Source: Gaertneriomyces semiglobifer | Lineage: Eukaryota; Chytridiomycota; Chytridiomycetes; Spizellomycetales; Spizellomycetaceae | Assembly (NCBI GenBank): GCA_025558075.1 | Contig: JAHLKF010000004.1 | Coordinates: 248,001 to 312,000 of the forward strand | Reading direction: 5' to 3' | Length of the DNA stretch: 64,000 nucleotides | In this document: in pieces, positions 46,045 to 57,748 of the stretch | Numbering within the stretch: position 1 is the first letter of the stretch | Layout of the letters: each line of letters starts with the position of its first letter | Made by a program: the position numbers and the translations under genes | Notes under the pieces: model-generated | Seen by the model: only the letters and a program-made list of their open reading frames with translations | Databases searched by the model: none | What the model was told of the DNA's origin: nothing

Positions 46045-48072
46045 TCAGTCACTTTTTTGCTTTTGCGTGGATCTCGCGCTTTTTCTTCGTTGTACGAACT
46101 CCTTGAGCTCCTTCACCAGCGCAACAAGGATCGGCACTGCAATGGGAACGAAAAGTGGCATATACACCGCAAACTTATGCTCATCCGGGAAATACAGCAT
46201 TGCCACCATTGTCGGGTCAAAAAAGGCATCAGAAGCCAGTGTGACGGCCTTGCGTGCAAACCCTGCAGCTTCAATGTAGCGCGCCACTCCGTCTGCATTC
46301 GACTGTAAGGCTTTCTTTGCTCGATCAAGCGAACTCAAAGACGCTGACACCATCTCTTGGATGTGATCGGAAACAGGCATTGCTTCTAGTTGCTCAATCA
46401 TATTGAGGATAGAGTTGAGAGTCTGGACGGTATCCTCGATGTTCTGCAGTGTGCGAGTACGCACTAAACGGTCAAGCTCCCAGCTTGTGATACCGGACAA
46501 CCCGGTCTCGTATGTCACTCGCGCGTTCCGCTACAAATGTCAGATAAGGATAAGCAGCTATTTCGAAGCAAGCAAAACGCGTTGAAGGACAATGACGAAC
46601 CAGGGTATTGGGTATCTCAACTGCCTTGACGCCCATTAAATCCCTCAGTTGGCTGAGGAATATACTCATCACTGGCTCCAACTTGTCCGCGCTGAGATCT
46701 ACCTCGCCGGTTTGCTCGTCAGGATTGACAATCACTACTCCTCCCCATCGCGGCATCAGAAACGCGTTTGTGTCCAGAATTTCATTGTTTGATTTTACCA
46801 AATGAAGAGGTGTGTTTTCTGCAGAGGGAATAAAGACCAAGAAATTCAACGGTGGTGATTTTTCGACAACGGAGGCCAGATTCCATTCGGCAGAATTCAC
46901 AAAGTTGCGCAAGTCGCTTGCCCGAAAGATGTTCATAACTTTCCCCTTCACGAGCATTTTCTCAGGTGTGAGCGCCAAAGTAGCGAGATATTGTATTTGT
47001 GAATCGACTGCAAAGTCAGACAAGGGAGATAGCGCCTGTAGGAACGGTTGGATATACGAATCCACGGCCTCTTGAACATCCCATGTTGCCGGAGCCTTCT
47101 GGGAATTCCCGTTTAGGAGGCTAACGGTGATTTTGTACTCGGGGGCATACTTCATGGTTCGCATACTGTCCCAATCTGTGTCGGAAGTGGATCTATTGGT
47201 GTCGTAAGCTCGTCGATAGTCTGTATGCTCAGCGTGAAAAAGACCTCCGATCACGGAGAACAGTAAATCTGGAGTCTTCGCGCATGCTTCATTTGTATGT
47301 ACAAACACTACACGATCTTCTCCGAGGTGAACGGAAGTTCCTTTGATAGATGAGGAGGAGCAAGCCAGGACGAGCTTATAATGCCCGTTATCTGCAGAAC
47401 TTCCCGGGGTAAAGGAGTCACGGACATCTAGAGAATGGGTCAGTCATCTACATCTTGTAGGAAATTCAAGGCTGTCAACTCACCGTCTATGTGTGCATCC
47501 TTCGGCCACTTATCACCCCTAGCTCGTGACCCTTTCACTGAAATTCCAAGGCTCCACCTTACGGCCGTGTTGATATTAGGCTGGTTGATTACAAGATCCT
47601 TTTCGCGTGCGCCTTGAAAGACGGACTGTAACCGTTTCTGAACAGTCCGACTTATTTCAGCAATATCGTAAGTATCTTCTTGACCCGAGTGGTCGTGAAA
47701 AATGGTGTCGACCTTCACGGGCAGAGTCGCTCGAAGAAGCTACCAATGAAAAACAACGGGTCAATTTCACCTCCAACATGATGGGCTTCTTTCTGGCATG
47801 GGCAGTCATAAGGTATGCCACAGGTAATTCACCTCATCGCTTTGCCGTTGGCGGATCTCATGAACGGGTAAGGAGGCCCTATACACTTGCGTATTATACC
47901 ACCATGCGGGCGTTGCAAGGGCTATAACACACACGATGCTAAAAATGACGATTCGTCGGGACTTCTCTATTTGAAGTAAAAGCAACATGTCAGTCTGCGC
48001 CGGGACTGGACCCGCATGTGACTGAACCGAACACTTACCATGTTCGACTTGAGATTGCGATGCTGAGTTCAT
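46045..48072 (-). CDS. PIGS: GPI transamidase subunit PIG-S
   Basis: Structural subunit of the ER complex that cleaves proteins and attaches the GPI anchor. It has several exons on the minus strand; the first two are 48072-48039 and a second from 47965. The N-terminus has one membrane span (RRIVIFSIVCVIALATPAWWY) followed by TQVYRASLP, the PIG-S luminal signature. The C-terminal region includes GITSWELDRLVRTRTLQNI, DAFFDPTMVAMLYFPDEHKFAVY and a second span (LFVPIAVPILVALVKEL), matching the family's two-span topology. An ATP10 gene diverges 206 bp upstream. Middle splice sites were not all resolved. Confidence 0.93.
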
Positions 48073-48278
48073 TACGGCGAGCACTCAGAGCATGGTCCAA
48101 GGACATCTGCTCGTTATCTCTGTGCCAAACTCTCCAACAGCGACAAGGCTTTTACTTCAACTGTGGGTTCGGTTTGTTAGGATGCTCAAACGCGTTCAAA
48201 TCGGTTAGCAACAACTTTTTGGTTTTCGGCCTCCTGCAAACGCTTGACTGCAAATGCATCACCGGAATCTGATACACC

Positions 48279-49427
48279 ATGGGTACATTATATTGTACTT
48301 GCGTTCAACGGGCGACAGCAGCGGTGCGGCTGCCTTCATCTGCTGTGCGCTTGCGGCAGCTTGCAACGAAACCGTCCTTCGTTCCCAAACCTCCACCCAC
48401 CCCAGCACAAAAGACTGATGCACCTCCACTACCAGCTTCATCTCAAGCAGGAACCAATGTCGTTCCGGAGCCGCCGAAAGCACCTAACACGGGTATTTTT
48501 CAGCGTATGTTGAAAGGCATCCAACAGGATGTAGAGCAAGCTCCGAAAGAACCAGAGGATAAGATCAAGCCTTTAACAGAAGAGCAAGTTGCAAAAGTGT
48601 TGGCTGAAGAACAACAAAAGAAAAAGGGACTCTTAAATCGGTGGGACGAAAAGTTAACAGTGCAAAGACGAGAACTGGAAGCACAGCAAAAAGTGAAACG
48701 CCAACAAGGTCAGAAGGCAAGGGTGTCACCGACAATGCAGAAGCGAATGGATGAATATCTGGATTTGGAGGCAAACCGCCGTGAGAGAGAAGAGCTATTC
48801 AAGAAAGCGTTTAGAGATGGGTATTGGGATGATTACAAAGAAACGGCACGAAAGGGTGCCAAGCTGTGGGACGCACCAAAGCGAATGCGTGTCCCATCAG
48901 CATCCCCGCTGGTTCCAAATCCTACGGCCACGAATCTAAATGGTGAAGTGACGGACGTCTTATCATTAGTTAAGAATAAGAAGGCATCGTTAGTCACGTT
49001 CATGTTCTCCGCGTTTGGCGAAGCTCATGTTAACGCCTATGTGCAACCGTTTCTGAAAGAATTCCAAAATGTACCGGAAGTACAGCTGATTCAACTTAAT
49101 ATCGAAGAGAATCCGTACAAAGCACCAGTTCTGAGGATGTTGTCGAAGTTCATCAAGTGGAAAGTACCGACGGAAAACAGGGGCAATTATCTGATGTACT
49201 ACAAATCAATCGCCGACTCTAGACGGGCAGCTGGTATGACGAACAATGTCCTCGGATGGGTCAACCTAGTAGATCAGCAAGGCAAAATTCGTTGGCAGGC
49301 TCACGGAGTGCCGAAGGAACACGAATTGGAGTCAATGAGTAAGCTTCTTAGACAGCTGGCTGGGTTACCCCCGAGCCCGGCCAAAAAGGTTGACAAAAAG
49401 GATGAGAAAGGCAAGTTGCCGAAGTAG
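48279..49427 (+). CDS. ATP10: Mitochondrial ATP synthase assembly factor ATP10
   Basis: Chaperone for subunit 6 (Atp6) of the F0 sector on the inner mitochondrial membrane. A single exon of 382 residues. The N-terminus (residues 1-30, with RATAAVRLPSSAVRLRQL) is a plausible presequence, followed by a proline-rich linker and a charged coiled coil. The conserved thioredoxin-like part begins at SLVTFMFSAFGEAHVNAYV and includes IQLNIEENPYKAPVL and NNVLGWVNLVDQQGKIRWQ. Family length is about 280-350, so the linker is somewhat long. Start ATG follows the divergent promoter with PIG-S. Confidence 0.92.
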   Translation: MGTLYCTCVQRATAAVRLPSSAVRLRQLATKPSFVPKPPPTPAQKTDAPPLPASSQAGTNVVPEPPKAPNTGIFQRMLKGIQQDVEQAPKEPEDKIKPLTEEQVAKVLAEEQQKKKGLLNRWDEKLTVQRRELEAQQKVKRQQGQKARVSPTMQKRMDEYLDLEANRREREELFKKAFRDGYWDDYKETARKGAKLWDAPKRMRVPSASPLVPNPTATNLNGEVTDVLSLVKNKKASLVTFMFSAFGEAHVNAYVQPFLKEFQNVPEVQLIQLNIEENPYKAPVLRMLSKFIKWKVPTENRGNYLMYYKSIADSRRAAGMTNNVLGWVNLVDQQGKIRWQAHGVPKEHELESMSKLLRQLAGLPPSPAKKVDKKDEKGKLPK

Positions 49428-49524
49428 GTAGATATCTAGCATATGAGGGTATATATGTACAATAATTCATCTGCTACGCCTTATAAAAATGCCGAATCGC
49501 CTCAATAAAAGTGCCCTGTCAAGC

Positions 49525-50686
49525 TTAATCCAAGTCGGGATCAGGAAAGGCCTCCATCTGTAGCTCTTCTTCCACATCCGACTGCCCTGTGCCTGCCTTC
49601 TCGACTTCGTTGAGAGCTTTTTCTCGCTCCTATGGGGTGTACCAAAGTCAGAACACGCACAAAAGGCTCCGCTGAGAGAACACTTACCACAATGATCCTT
49701 GCGTCCTCTGCTATCTCTACCACGCCCACCTTTACCGCCTCAAACGTTGACTGAATCTTTTTTCCTAACCCAGTTCCCAACGCTTTAGTGCCGATAGTAG
49801 AGGCAACCCCGGTCGCTCTTTGAACTGTCTGCTTCTCTTTGAGGTAATCCGCAACATTCTGAAGCCGAGTAAGCACTCCCGCAGTTCGGTCCACAATTCC
49901 AAAACGCTCTGTGACAGGAAGTTTATGTACCATGGTCGGACCAGTCAGTCACCACAAGGGCATTGCCTACCATCTAGTTGCTCGGCAGTTACCATTCCCT
50001 TGGCAAGCATTTGTGCCAACTTGGGATGATGCCCAGAAGTCTCGCAAGCATTTTCCGGTGGGGCATCAGCGTAAAGATAAACGCTAACTGGCTTGCCTGC
50101 ACGATTTGTGTTGAACATCCCGCCTCGTTCAACAGTTTCGCGAACATGAGACTCACCCTCAATTAGAAGGCCAGAAAGAGACAGTGCAGTACTGAGCTCG
50201 CAGAACAGACGTCATTATCCTTCGCTCTTTCATCATGCGATCAAACGTCACTTACACGGCAGAGGTTTCTGGCGACAACTTGTTAACGTTCCCGTAGCAT
50301 ATACTTGGTGCATCACGCCTCACCTTCTCGAAACAAAATTAAGGCCTCTCTAGTGTGTCCCTTATCTGGTCTGTTTCCGTAAGCATTTGGTTCAGATTGG
50401 CCTCTGCGCAACGGAAAGGTATTGTGACAATTGGTGAACTAACGTGGAGAACTCGATTGCATCTGGATCTCCGCAGAGAGTGAAATACTGTTTCGCTATT
50501 GAGAATAGAGGCGGTAAAGAATGATTAGGGGTAAAATTCGCTGCACAATTGAGCAACATTGATAACATTGGATAGAACATCTAGTATACCTATATTTTCA
50601 TCCGCATCTTCTGGTATGCCTTGCACAACGACCAACCGTGGATGTAGAGCAGTGTTTGCAACATCGACGGCCATCCAGGTCGGCAT
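49525..50686 (-). CDS. RRM-domain protein of the fungal Vip1 type
   Basis: Seven exons (50686-50590, 50495-50444, 50403-50324, 50268-50256, 50191-49971, 49908-49688, 49629-49525) give 262 residues, the sum being an exact multiple of three. One RRM lies at the N-terminus: RNP2 is LVVVQGIP and RNP1 is REALILFREETSAV. A linker with YLYADAPP follows, then a C-terminal amphipathic region (RFGIVDRTAG, VASTIGTKALGTGLGKKI) like that of Vip1-type proteins. Exon 4 is only 13 bases, yet it is needed for a continuous RRM. Intron 2 uses a GTTAGT donor. The RNA target is unknown; Vip1 is the nearest family that I recognise. Confidence 0.8.
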
Positions 50687-51239
50687 TGAATGAGAACTAA
50701 GATTAAGCTTATTCAAAGATGATTCTCACTGCAACGTCGTCACGCAGAATCGAATGGCGGGTTCGTGCCAGTTATTGTGGGGTATATCATAACAAAATGT
50801 GACGGGCTTGGAAAGCCTCGCGAGCGCCATGCGGCTACTTTCATCCACGCGTTGGACAACCTACTCCACCACAACTTTATTCGCATAGAAGGAGAGAACA
50901 GGTCTGGATGAGAAGGGTATACGGGAAGGGAATAACCATTGCATAGACCATATGCCACTGCGCCTGGGCATGCTATGGAGACTCGTGAGTCCGATGAAGT
51001 AACCTGTCTAGACTAAACAAGCTGCGTGGGAATAGAATATAGATTTAGACTATGGATCAAATTCTCCGATAACTAAAGAAGCCTGAATAGTGGCCCGCCG
51101 ACACCCAAACAATCATCGGAGTTTATCCACCCGAAGAGGTTGAGAGCTGGCTTTTCTCCTCTTCCGATACCGTATACCAACTCGTGCTCTGTCGACACAC
51201 TTGTAAGGAGCTTGCTCACAGAGCTGTCGAGCTTCCAAA
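50687..51239. promoter_or_regulatory. Divergent spacer RRM gene/kinase
   Basis: 553 bp between opposing start codons. It contains the promoters of both genes. No conserved element was recognised. Confidence 0.4.
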
Positions 51240-53667
51240 ATGCCGGACCGCACATCTACGATGAATCTTGCCCGCTCTGCAGAATTGGCTGAAACGAAGC
51301 GAATCTCAACTAGTACTAAGCCTCCAAAAGACAACGGAGGGAAGCGCCTCGAGAAGAGCAAAATGGCCTGGGATGCACTCCCGCGCTATATTCCGAGCAA
51401 CGAATTGTTGAACACCTATCGACTTGGAAAAACGTTGGGACAAGGTAGTACGGGAAAGGTGAAGTTGGCTACCCACATTGTCAGCGGTGAACATCGTGCA
51501 GTGAAAATTATCCCGCGGCCACGTTTAAAGCAAGAAGAGGATACCGACCGCAAATCAAAACTTCTTTCCGGGATAAAGCACCGCTTAAGCCCACTGGATA
51601 CGGTGAAAGACGGCCGCATTAAGCGTGAAGCTTCTGTAATGCTTCTGCTCCACCATCCACATATTCCTCGGTTGCATGATGTTACCATTCATAACGATAA
51701 TTACTACCTCTTCATGGAGCACATTGACGGTTGCTCGCTTTTGGAGCTTATCCTATCTCGTGGGAAGCTTTTTGAAGCGACGGCCAGATTGTATTTGCGT
51801 CAGATCATCTCGGCTGTGGATTACTGCCATCAGAACAATATCGTCCATCGGGATTTGAAAATCGAGAACATTCTCCTAACCAAATGCGGCACTGTCAAAT
51901 TGATAGGTAAGCTCTTTTCATCATCCGTTGGGGGCGGTGTGCTGACCGCTGACATTGCACTTGTTCAGATTTCGGATTAGCCAACATTTACAGCAACTCA
52001 AAGAAGCTGCATACATTTTGTGGAAGTCTATATTTTGCAGCACCTGAATTGCTCAACGCGAAAGCTTATACAGGACCCGAAGTGGATATGTGGAGCATCG
52101 GTGTCATACTTTATGTTCTTGTTTGCGGAAAGGTCCCGTTTGATGACCCAAGCATGCCCGTATTACATGCAAAAATCAAGGCGGGTGTCGTAAAATATCC
52201 GAACCACGTGTCTACATGTACGTGATCTAAAATTGCCACCCGCCTTCATGAATGTATCTGATCATCAACCTATTTCAGCGTGTCGGCAACTCATATCAAG
52301 GTTACTCGTCACGGACCCCCGCAGAAGAGCAACGATGAACGAGGTGAAAGAACATCCGTGGATTTTGAGAGGCTACCCTGGGCCCCCACCTGCATACAAT
52401 CGACCCAGGAGATCCGTATTGAAGAAGATAAATCCCGAGATCCTTGCCCGTATGGAGGCGTTCGAATTTGGCACTGAAGAAGAGGTTGTTGCCGCATTGA
52501 CGGCTGATGCAACAAATGATCAAGTGGGAGCCGACTCATCCTCGATGACGAGTTGTCCAATCAAAAGTATCTACTGGCTGATCAAAGACAGAATAGATCG
52601 TGAGAAGTCCCTTGCCGCGCGAGAGAAAGCTACTGTGCCTGCTCCAGCGGAGGATTTATCGCCTGTCGCGACAGGGCCATCCAAGGTGCATGATGCTTCA
52701 TCGAAGGAAAGTGATAGTCCTCAGGATAATTCCATGGATGACCTCGGACACGGATCTGTGAGGCGTATGTTGCACCGAATTGGCTCTGTTCTCGGCCGCA
52801 AGAGCATGAGTACGCCAGTGACTACCTCCCGACGTCCGACCCGCTCGCGGTCTGTATCGGCAACTCTCAAATCGCGTTTGTCGATTGGGAGCATGAAGAA
52901 CACGAACCGATACTCCTTCGCCAGCATCCGCTCGTTACCAAATACAGGAACTCAGACATCTTCATCCTCAGATAGTGAGCGGACGTCTACAAGGACCGCT
53001 TACCAACCGGCTGGCCGGTCCGATCAGTATATCCGACCTGTTCTTTTCCGCAATCTCTTTTCTGCTCTGAATACGTCTAAAAAGTCACCGGCCGCTATTC
53101 GCGAAGAGTTGATAGGTTCATTCCAAAAGAACGGCGTAATATTTTCCGAGTATCACGGCGGCTTTGAATGTGAATACAAGATACCTGTGGGGACGTCGTC
53201 CTTAACCAAGCCCGACTGCTACCAATTTGGAGAACGAAGACGGCGGACCAGAACGAGTTCTTCCTCTACTCTATCACCTACCACCAGCATTGAACTACCT
53301 GATCACCCTCCTCACCCTCGCCGACCGACTGCCATGTTTTCTGTTCCAACGCCGAACTCGCTGCCTCGGCCTCCTCCCATTCTTGAAGAAAGACGACAAC
53401 GGCTTTCTGCGCAAGTGAGTTTCGCTGTATCGGCTGTACCGCAAACGACTACGCAGATGGCTACACTTCACTTTGAGGTATCGATCGTGAAGATTCCATG
53501 GCTGGCCATGTACGGAATACAGTTTCGAAAAGTGCTGGGCGATTCTGCCGTGGTAAGTGTGCGCGTCTAATTTGGACAACAATGGCTCTGGGCAGTTTAC
53601 TTATATCTTGCTTATTTATTAGTACAAGCAATTATGTTCCAAGCTGACCAAGGATTCGCGATTGTAG
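51240..53667 (+). CDS. KIN1-like: KIN1/MARK-type serine/threonine kinase with KA1 domain
   Basis: Four exons (51240-51906, 51969-52217, 52279-53552, 53623-53667) give 744 residues. Kinase domain about residues 60-380: glycine loop [10 protein letters not shown], Lys in [19 protein letters not shown], and GSLYFAAPE. Between the catalytic lysine and helix C there is an insert ending [15 protein letters not shown], as in fungal Kin1/Kin2. A Ser/Arg-rich linker follows. The C-terminus is a KA1 lipid-binding domain ([22 protein letters not shown]), the last 15 residues coming from a separate exon. Kin1/MARK kinases control polarity and exocytosis at the cell cortex. All catalytic residues are present. 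Confidence 0.92.
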
Positions 53668-54431
53668 ATACGTTTTCGACGATTGTCATTGTTTCACTTC
53701 TTCCTCTTAATCATGATACTATTTGAATTGTTGTGAGCATACCATTATTTAAACTATATAGACCATTGATGCAACACTCGGTGTCATTCGTAACGAATCT
53801 TTTATTTCAAGATATCTTATACAGTCGGTTGAAGATTGACCACATCAATTAATGAGCAGATAGTGACCATTGTACTCTGCATCAAGAGTACGGGGGTGTT
53901 GAGCTACTTTGCTAGTGAAACCGAAACTGCTCGTCGGGTCTCTTCCCGTCGACCGTCCCTCACCCGGCAATGGAGATGCGAACTTTTGAGCACGATGAGA
54001 AGTATGATGATGAGACAACTTCATCGCGCAACGTCAGCACAAATATACTCCACAGGCTTGTCCCGTGCTGTCGCGGGGAGTCCGGTCGAGACTACCTCGA
54101 TGCTTCGTTGTTGCGCTGCTATCTGAGTATGTTGTGTACGCATTCCCAAATCGGCCCATGCGCAGGGTACGTGACGTTCTTATCCACGATTACCGCCGAT
54201 AGTGCAACCGATGGCGGTAACAATAGTTGCGGTGGGACCACCAGGAGGACCCAAAGATAGAATTTTCCCGAGCGCTTACGAGCGATCGCGATGTGGTATG
54301 TAGCTCGTTTCACTTCAGCATGCGCAAGCACGCTTTGGGTCATAGGCAGTGGTATTTCTCTATGCTTGACAATTCCATCGACGAGCGGCAATGGCAACTA
54401 TTTTGAAGGCCTCCGGAAAGGAGAAACACGC
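53668..54431. other. Region between kinase and SKA1 with a hydrophobic minus ORF
   Basis: 764 bp between convergent gene ends. A minus-strand ORF (54397-54119) has a strongly hydrophobic run (KFYLWVLLVVPPQLLLPPSV) but opens with TTG and has no recognisable family. It could be part of a small membrane protein or the SKA1 3' UTR. Confidence 0.35.
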
Positions 54432-55401
54432 TCAAATGAGAACCAATCGCGTATGACCACCACCTCTAACTTCTCTTATTTTTCCAAGATGTCGCAAAAC
54501 GGCGACAACCGTGCGTCCCGCTGGATCCAGCCTGAAGGAGCTCTTGCTGAATATGTCTTTGTCCTTCACATCCTTTTCGGTAACGAATGCATGTCCTGAT
54601 GTTTCTGGCGTTGAAATCTTCTTGTGTTCCCAGTAGATATCTCGTTGTGGTTTAGTCATTCTGGCGACAGGGATTCGTAGCAGAGCGTACATGTCTTGGA
54701 CAAGGAGAGAAAACTGCTGGACATTGTCGTTGAGCTTGTCTCGTGTAAGTCTTCCAACTGCAACAAAAAGCTTGTTAATCATCACCTCCTTGATAGAGGT
54801 GCGACAGTCAATCCAACTTACTTTGATATTTCGGCAACGACTCAAATTCAGAAACGGTTATAGGTGCTATGGTAGTGACAATCTTTTTCTTCGTCGCTGC
54901 TGCGGGGACTGTCGAGTTTTTGAATGGATGCGATAACTCGCCGTTTTCGCTGTCCGGTGTACCTTGTGAAGTACCTAACGGACGCTTTGCCGAAGGCTTC
55001 CGGTTCCTCGCCAGTGGTTGTGGACGAGAATGAAGCACATTTTCGTCATTCCGCTGTTCTGTAACGTACTCTGGTTCATCACGATCATCCCAATTGGACG
55101 AAGCGGCACCCGGTTTCCGTGCTGGCAGGTGGCGGGGGATGTTTGCACTCATAAAGTCCAAGCTTTCTTTCATGCAGTCGAGCTTTTGCAGAATAACGCT
55201 CCCTCTTTCTAACGCTTCTCGTTCAGCTTTCACATGCAATCGCATCTCGCCAATGCGGTTTTCTAGAGATTCCACTTGTTGGACGATCTTTGCATAACGA
55301 GGGTCAGCGGTGAATGGTGGGCCATCTGCAGGCGCACGGTAGTTGGACAAAGTCTTGAGAACCGTCACTCGTTGCGAGAATGCTGCCAGTAATTTGTCCA
55401 T
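54432..55401 (-). CDS. SKA1: Spindle and kinetochore-associated protein 1
   Basis: SKA1 carries the microtubule-binding winged-helix domain of the SKA complex, which couples kinetochores to depolymerising microtubules. Two exons (55401-54822, 54757-54432) give 301 residues; human SKA1 is 255. The N-terminal coiled coil (ENRIGEMRLHVKAEREAL) would assemble with SKA2 and SKA3. After a basic linker, TVSEFESLPKYQIGRLTRDKLN opens the conserved domain and LRHLGKIREVRGGGHTRLVL closes it, matching the animal C-terminus closely. The start was set at an ATG in line with the animal protein; an open frame continues upstream without a better ATG. Confidence 0.9.
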
Positions 55402-56392
55402 CGCAGACCCATAAAAAAAACGCCAAGTAGTCGGTAACTGGTGGATCCTCTGAATTTGAAGCGGATTGGTTCTGGATCTGAAGTCTTGACATTCCCAAGC
55501 GTGTCCGTCCTCCTTAATTGAATCCCGCAAGTACAACACGTGACTAGTTCCAACGGGTCTTCCCGAATCATAAAGCTACTCGATATCGGCTTACTAGTAG
55601 GTCCGTCACGAGCTACGTATGTGCTTTGCCTTTGCGTGTTCCCGTGCTTGCTTGAAATGGTTGGGAAGAACCGGGAGGTACTTTTCCTTCCATCACTGCG
55701 GAGATGACGGTTGCCGCCTTTTTCAAGGGGAAGGCATCTGTTAGAGCATTGGCGTCTCCAGCAACTGGGACGTGCTTTTTGTTTTCCAAGAGTTCAGCTG
55801 CGTGGGAATTGATGTCAAAGTGCTGGACAACTACCAGCACGGCGGATTCCACGCTTGTATGGGCTGCATCCGTCGATGATGCACATTACCAAAAAAACAC
55901 ATAAATACCCTAGCTCATGATTGAACGCAACATACGCTGCTGCAATGATATATTACAATCTTCATTATTCTCTCCCCGAGCATTCATTTGGCAACATGCA
56001 TCCACATTGCCGCCATAAAGGCTCTCAACTCTGTTCAGCGGCCGCCAGACGATCCATACACTTGTGCGCCGAGAGCAGCTCCTTCTTACCCACTCCTAAG
56101 AACATGCACGACTATCGTTGATAACAAAACCCGAAAGCGAGTCTCTCCACCGCCAAGGCAAGGCTGCCCGTAACAAGTCGACGTGTGTGTTATGAAAGCG
56201 AGGCTATGTAACCAACACGCGTGTGCGAGGTTCTTGGCGAGTGAAGTACATAAACCGCCTGAGATAGTTAAGGACGGACGGACAATAAAGCAAAGCTAGA
56301 TTTACAAAGAGACATTGGAAACATTCCGAAAGTAGAATTCTACCGGCGAGAAAAGGACGCCATTGTTTGAAAAGTTAGCAGGGACAGGCGTC
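55402..56392. other. Region with a small unassigned minus-strand ORF
   Basis: 991 bp. A minus-strand frame (55852-55613, about 80 codons) reads as a plausible protein tail (VVQHFDINSHAAELLENKKH, PLKKAATVISAVMEGKVP) and is preceded by an in-frame stop without an ATG, so it would need an upstream exon that I could not find. The right end is the spartin gene promoter. Confidence 0.35.
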
Positions 56393-57748
56393 ATGGCAGA
56401 GTTAATCTTTGAAAACGTCATCTGCAGTATCCTTCCACCCAATGCCCCCACGGCCTCCGCATCACCACTCTCCAGCGGCCGTCTGGCGGTCTCGCAAGAT
56501 CCCAAAACCGGCAACACAATCTTGACCGCCTCTCTATGGCAACTCACCGTCCCGCAAACATGCCATCTCCAAAAGATGGCTGGTGCCTACTGGATCCACC
56601 TGGACGAATCCGCCGTCTTTTCAAGTCTCAGCATTGATGGACCGGCTTCAGACTATGTCGTACCAAGGGGAGCGGCCATTCTCAAAGTAGCGTTCGATAA
56701 CCATGCAGGACAGAATGAACTGGCCATTTTTGAAAGCTTGTTCGTTCCAGGAACGGGACGCGCACCACCAACGCCTGCGCGCGAACCTACCTTGAACCAG
56801 CATCCGACGAATACACTGGCAGTTGTCGATGAAGGAGGCGAAGTCGTCGGTGTTGTCGCCGACAGTCTGCAATTCGAGTCACAACCGGTCGATTACCCAC
56901 AGGACGAACCGGTAGTGATTGAGCTGGATTCGCTGCCGGTTGTCCCTGTCCCAGGCGAACCGCAGCAACCCGGAGCAGCCGCGACAACAGGCGCCGACGA
57001 ACCCGTTCGCTTGCGTGTTCTTTCCCAAACATCCACTACCCTCGTGACCGCCTCCGACTATATTTCCACGGGCATCCTCGCAACCTCCTCCACACTTTCC
57101 AACCTTCTCACGACGGGCAGTGAGAAACTCAAATTCCTCCTCCCCGTGTCAGCACAGCCTTGGACACCCAGTCCATCCACGCAACGCAATCTGGACAAAT
57201 TCAACAACGCAACCTCGAAAACCGCCGAATACACACGAAAAGCCGCCGACACAGTGGCAAGCGTTGCCGTCAAGACCGGAAAAACCATTGCAGTGTCCGC
57301 ATCCAAAATGATGCCGCCATCAACATCTCAATCAGTGTCGCAGTCACGTACCGCCAATGCCTCTTGGGACATGTTGAAAGCCACCATTCACGCCGTTTCG
57401 ACTATTCTGGACTCGTCTGTTCAGGCTGGAAAGGAAATCTTTGATTCGAGTGTCTCTGCAACGTCCAATCTGGTGTCCCACCGATACGGACCGCGCGCTG
57501 GCGAAGCCGTCACAAAAACTTTGGGCGGTGTTGGCAATGTTGCTTTGATTTATTTTGACGCCAAGGGTATTGGCAGACGCGCTTTCATTAAACATGCCGC
57601 AAAGGGAGCGCTTAACATCAAGCTGAAGGACGGCAGGGTTGTTAGTCTAGGTGAAAGGGCTGGACAAGGTAAAGTGGCTGTTGCTGCAACTGCGGCGCCG
57701 GGTCAGAAAGGTCAAGTACCGGTTCTTACAAATGTGCAACCAAAATGA
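56393..57748 (+). CDS. SPART-like: Spartin-like protein with senescence domain
   Basis: Single exon of 451 residues. The N-terminal 130 residues resemble the lipid-contact region of spartin (QLTVPQTCHLQKMAGAYWIH). The C-terminal half is a senescence domain with alternating hydrophobic/helical stretches (TASDYISTGILATSSTLSNL, GVGNVALIYFDAKGIGRRAF). Spartin acts at lipid droplets and endosomes in animals and as a lipophagy factor; fungal members are little studied. The frame opens with TTG at 56363, but the first ATG is 56393 and is used here. Confidence 0.8.
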   Translation: MAELIFENVICSILPPNAPTASASPLSSGRLAVSQDPKTGNTILTASLWQLTVPQTCHLQKMAGAYWIHLDESAVFSSLSIDGPASDYVVPRGAAILKVAFDNHAGQNELAIFESLFVPGTGRAPPTPAREPTLNQHPTNTLAVVDEGGEVVGVVADSLQFESQPVDYPQDEPVVIELDSLPVVPVPGEPQQPGAAATTGADEPVRLRVLSQTSTTLVTASDYISTGILATSSTLSNLLTTGSEKLKFLLPVSAQPWTPSPSTQRNLDKFNNATSKTAEYTRKAADTVASVAVKTGKTIAVSASKMMPPSTSQSVSQSRTANASWDMLKATIHAVSTILDSSVQAGKEIFDSSVSATSNLVSHRYGPRAGEAVTKTLGGVGNVALIYFDAKGIGRRAFIKHAAKGALNIKLKDGRVVSLGERAGQGKVAVAATAAPGQKGQVPVLTNVQPK

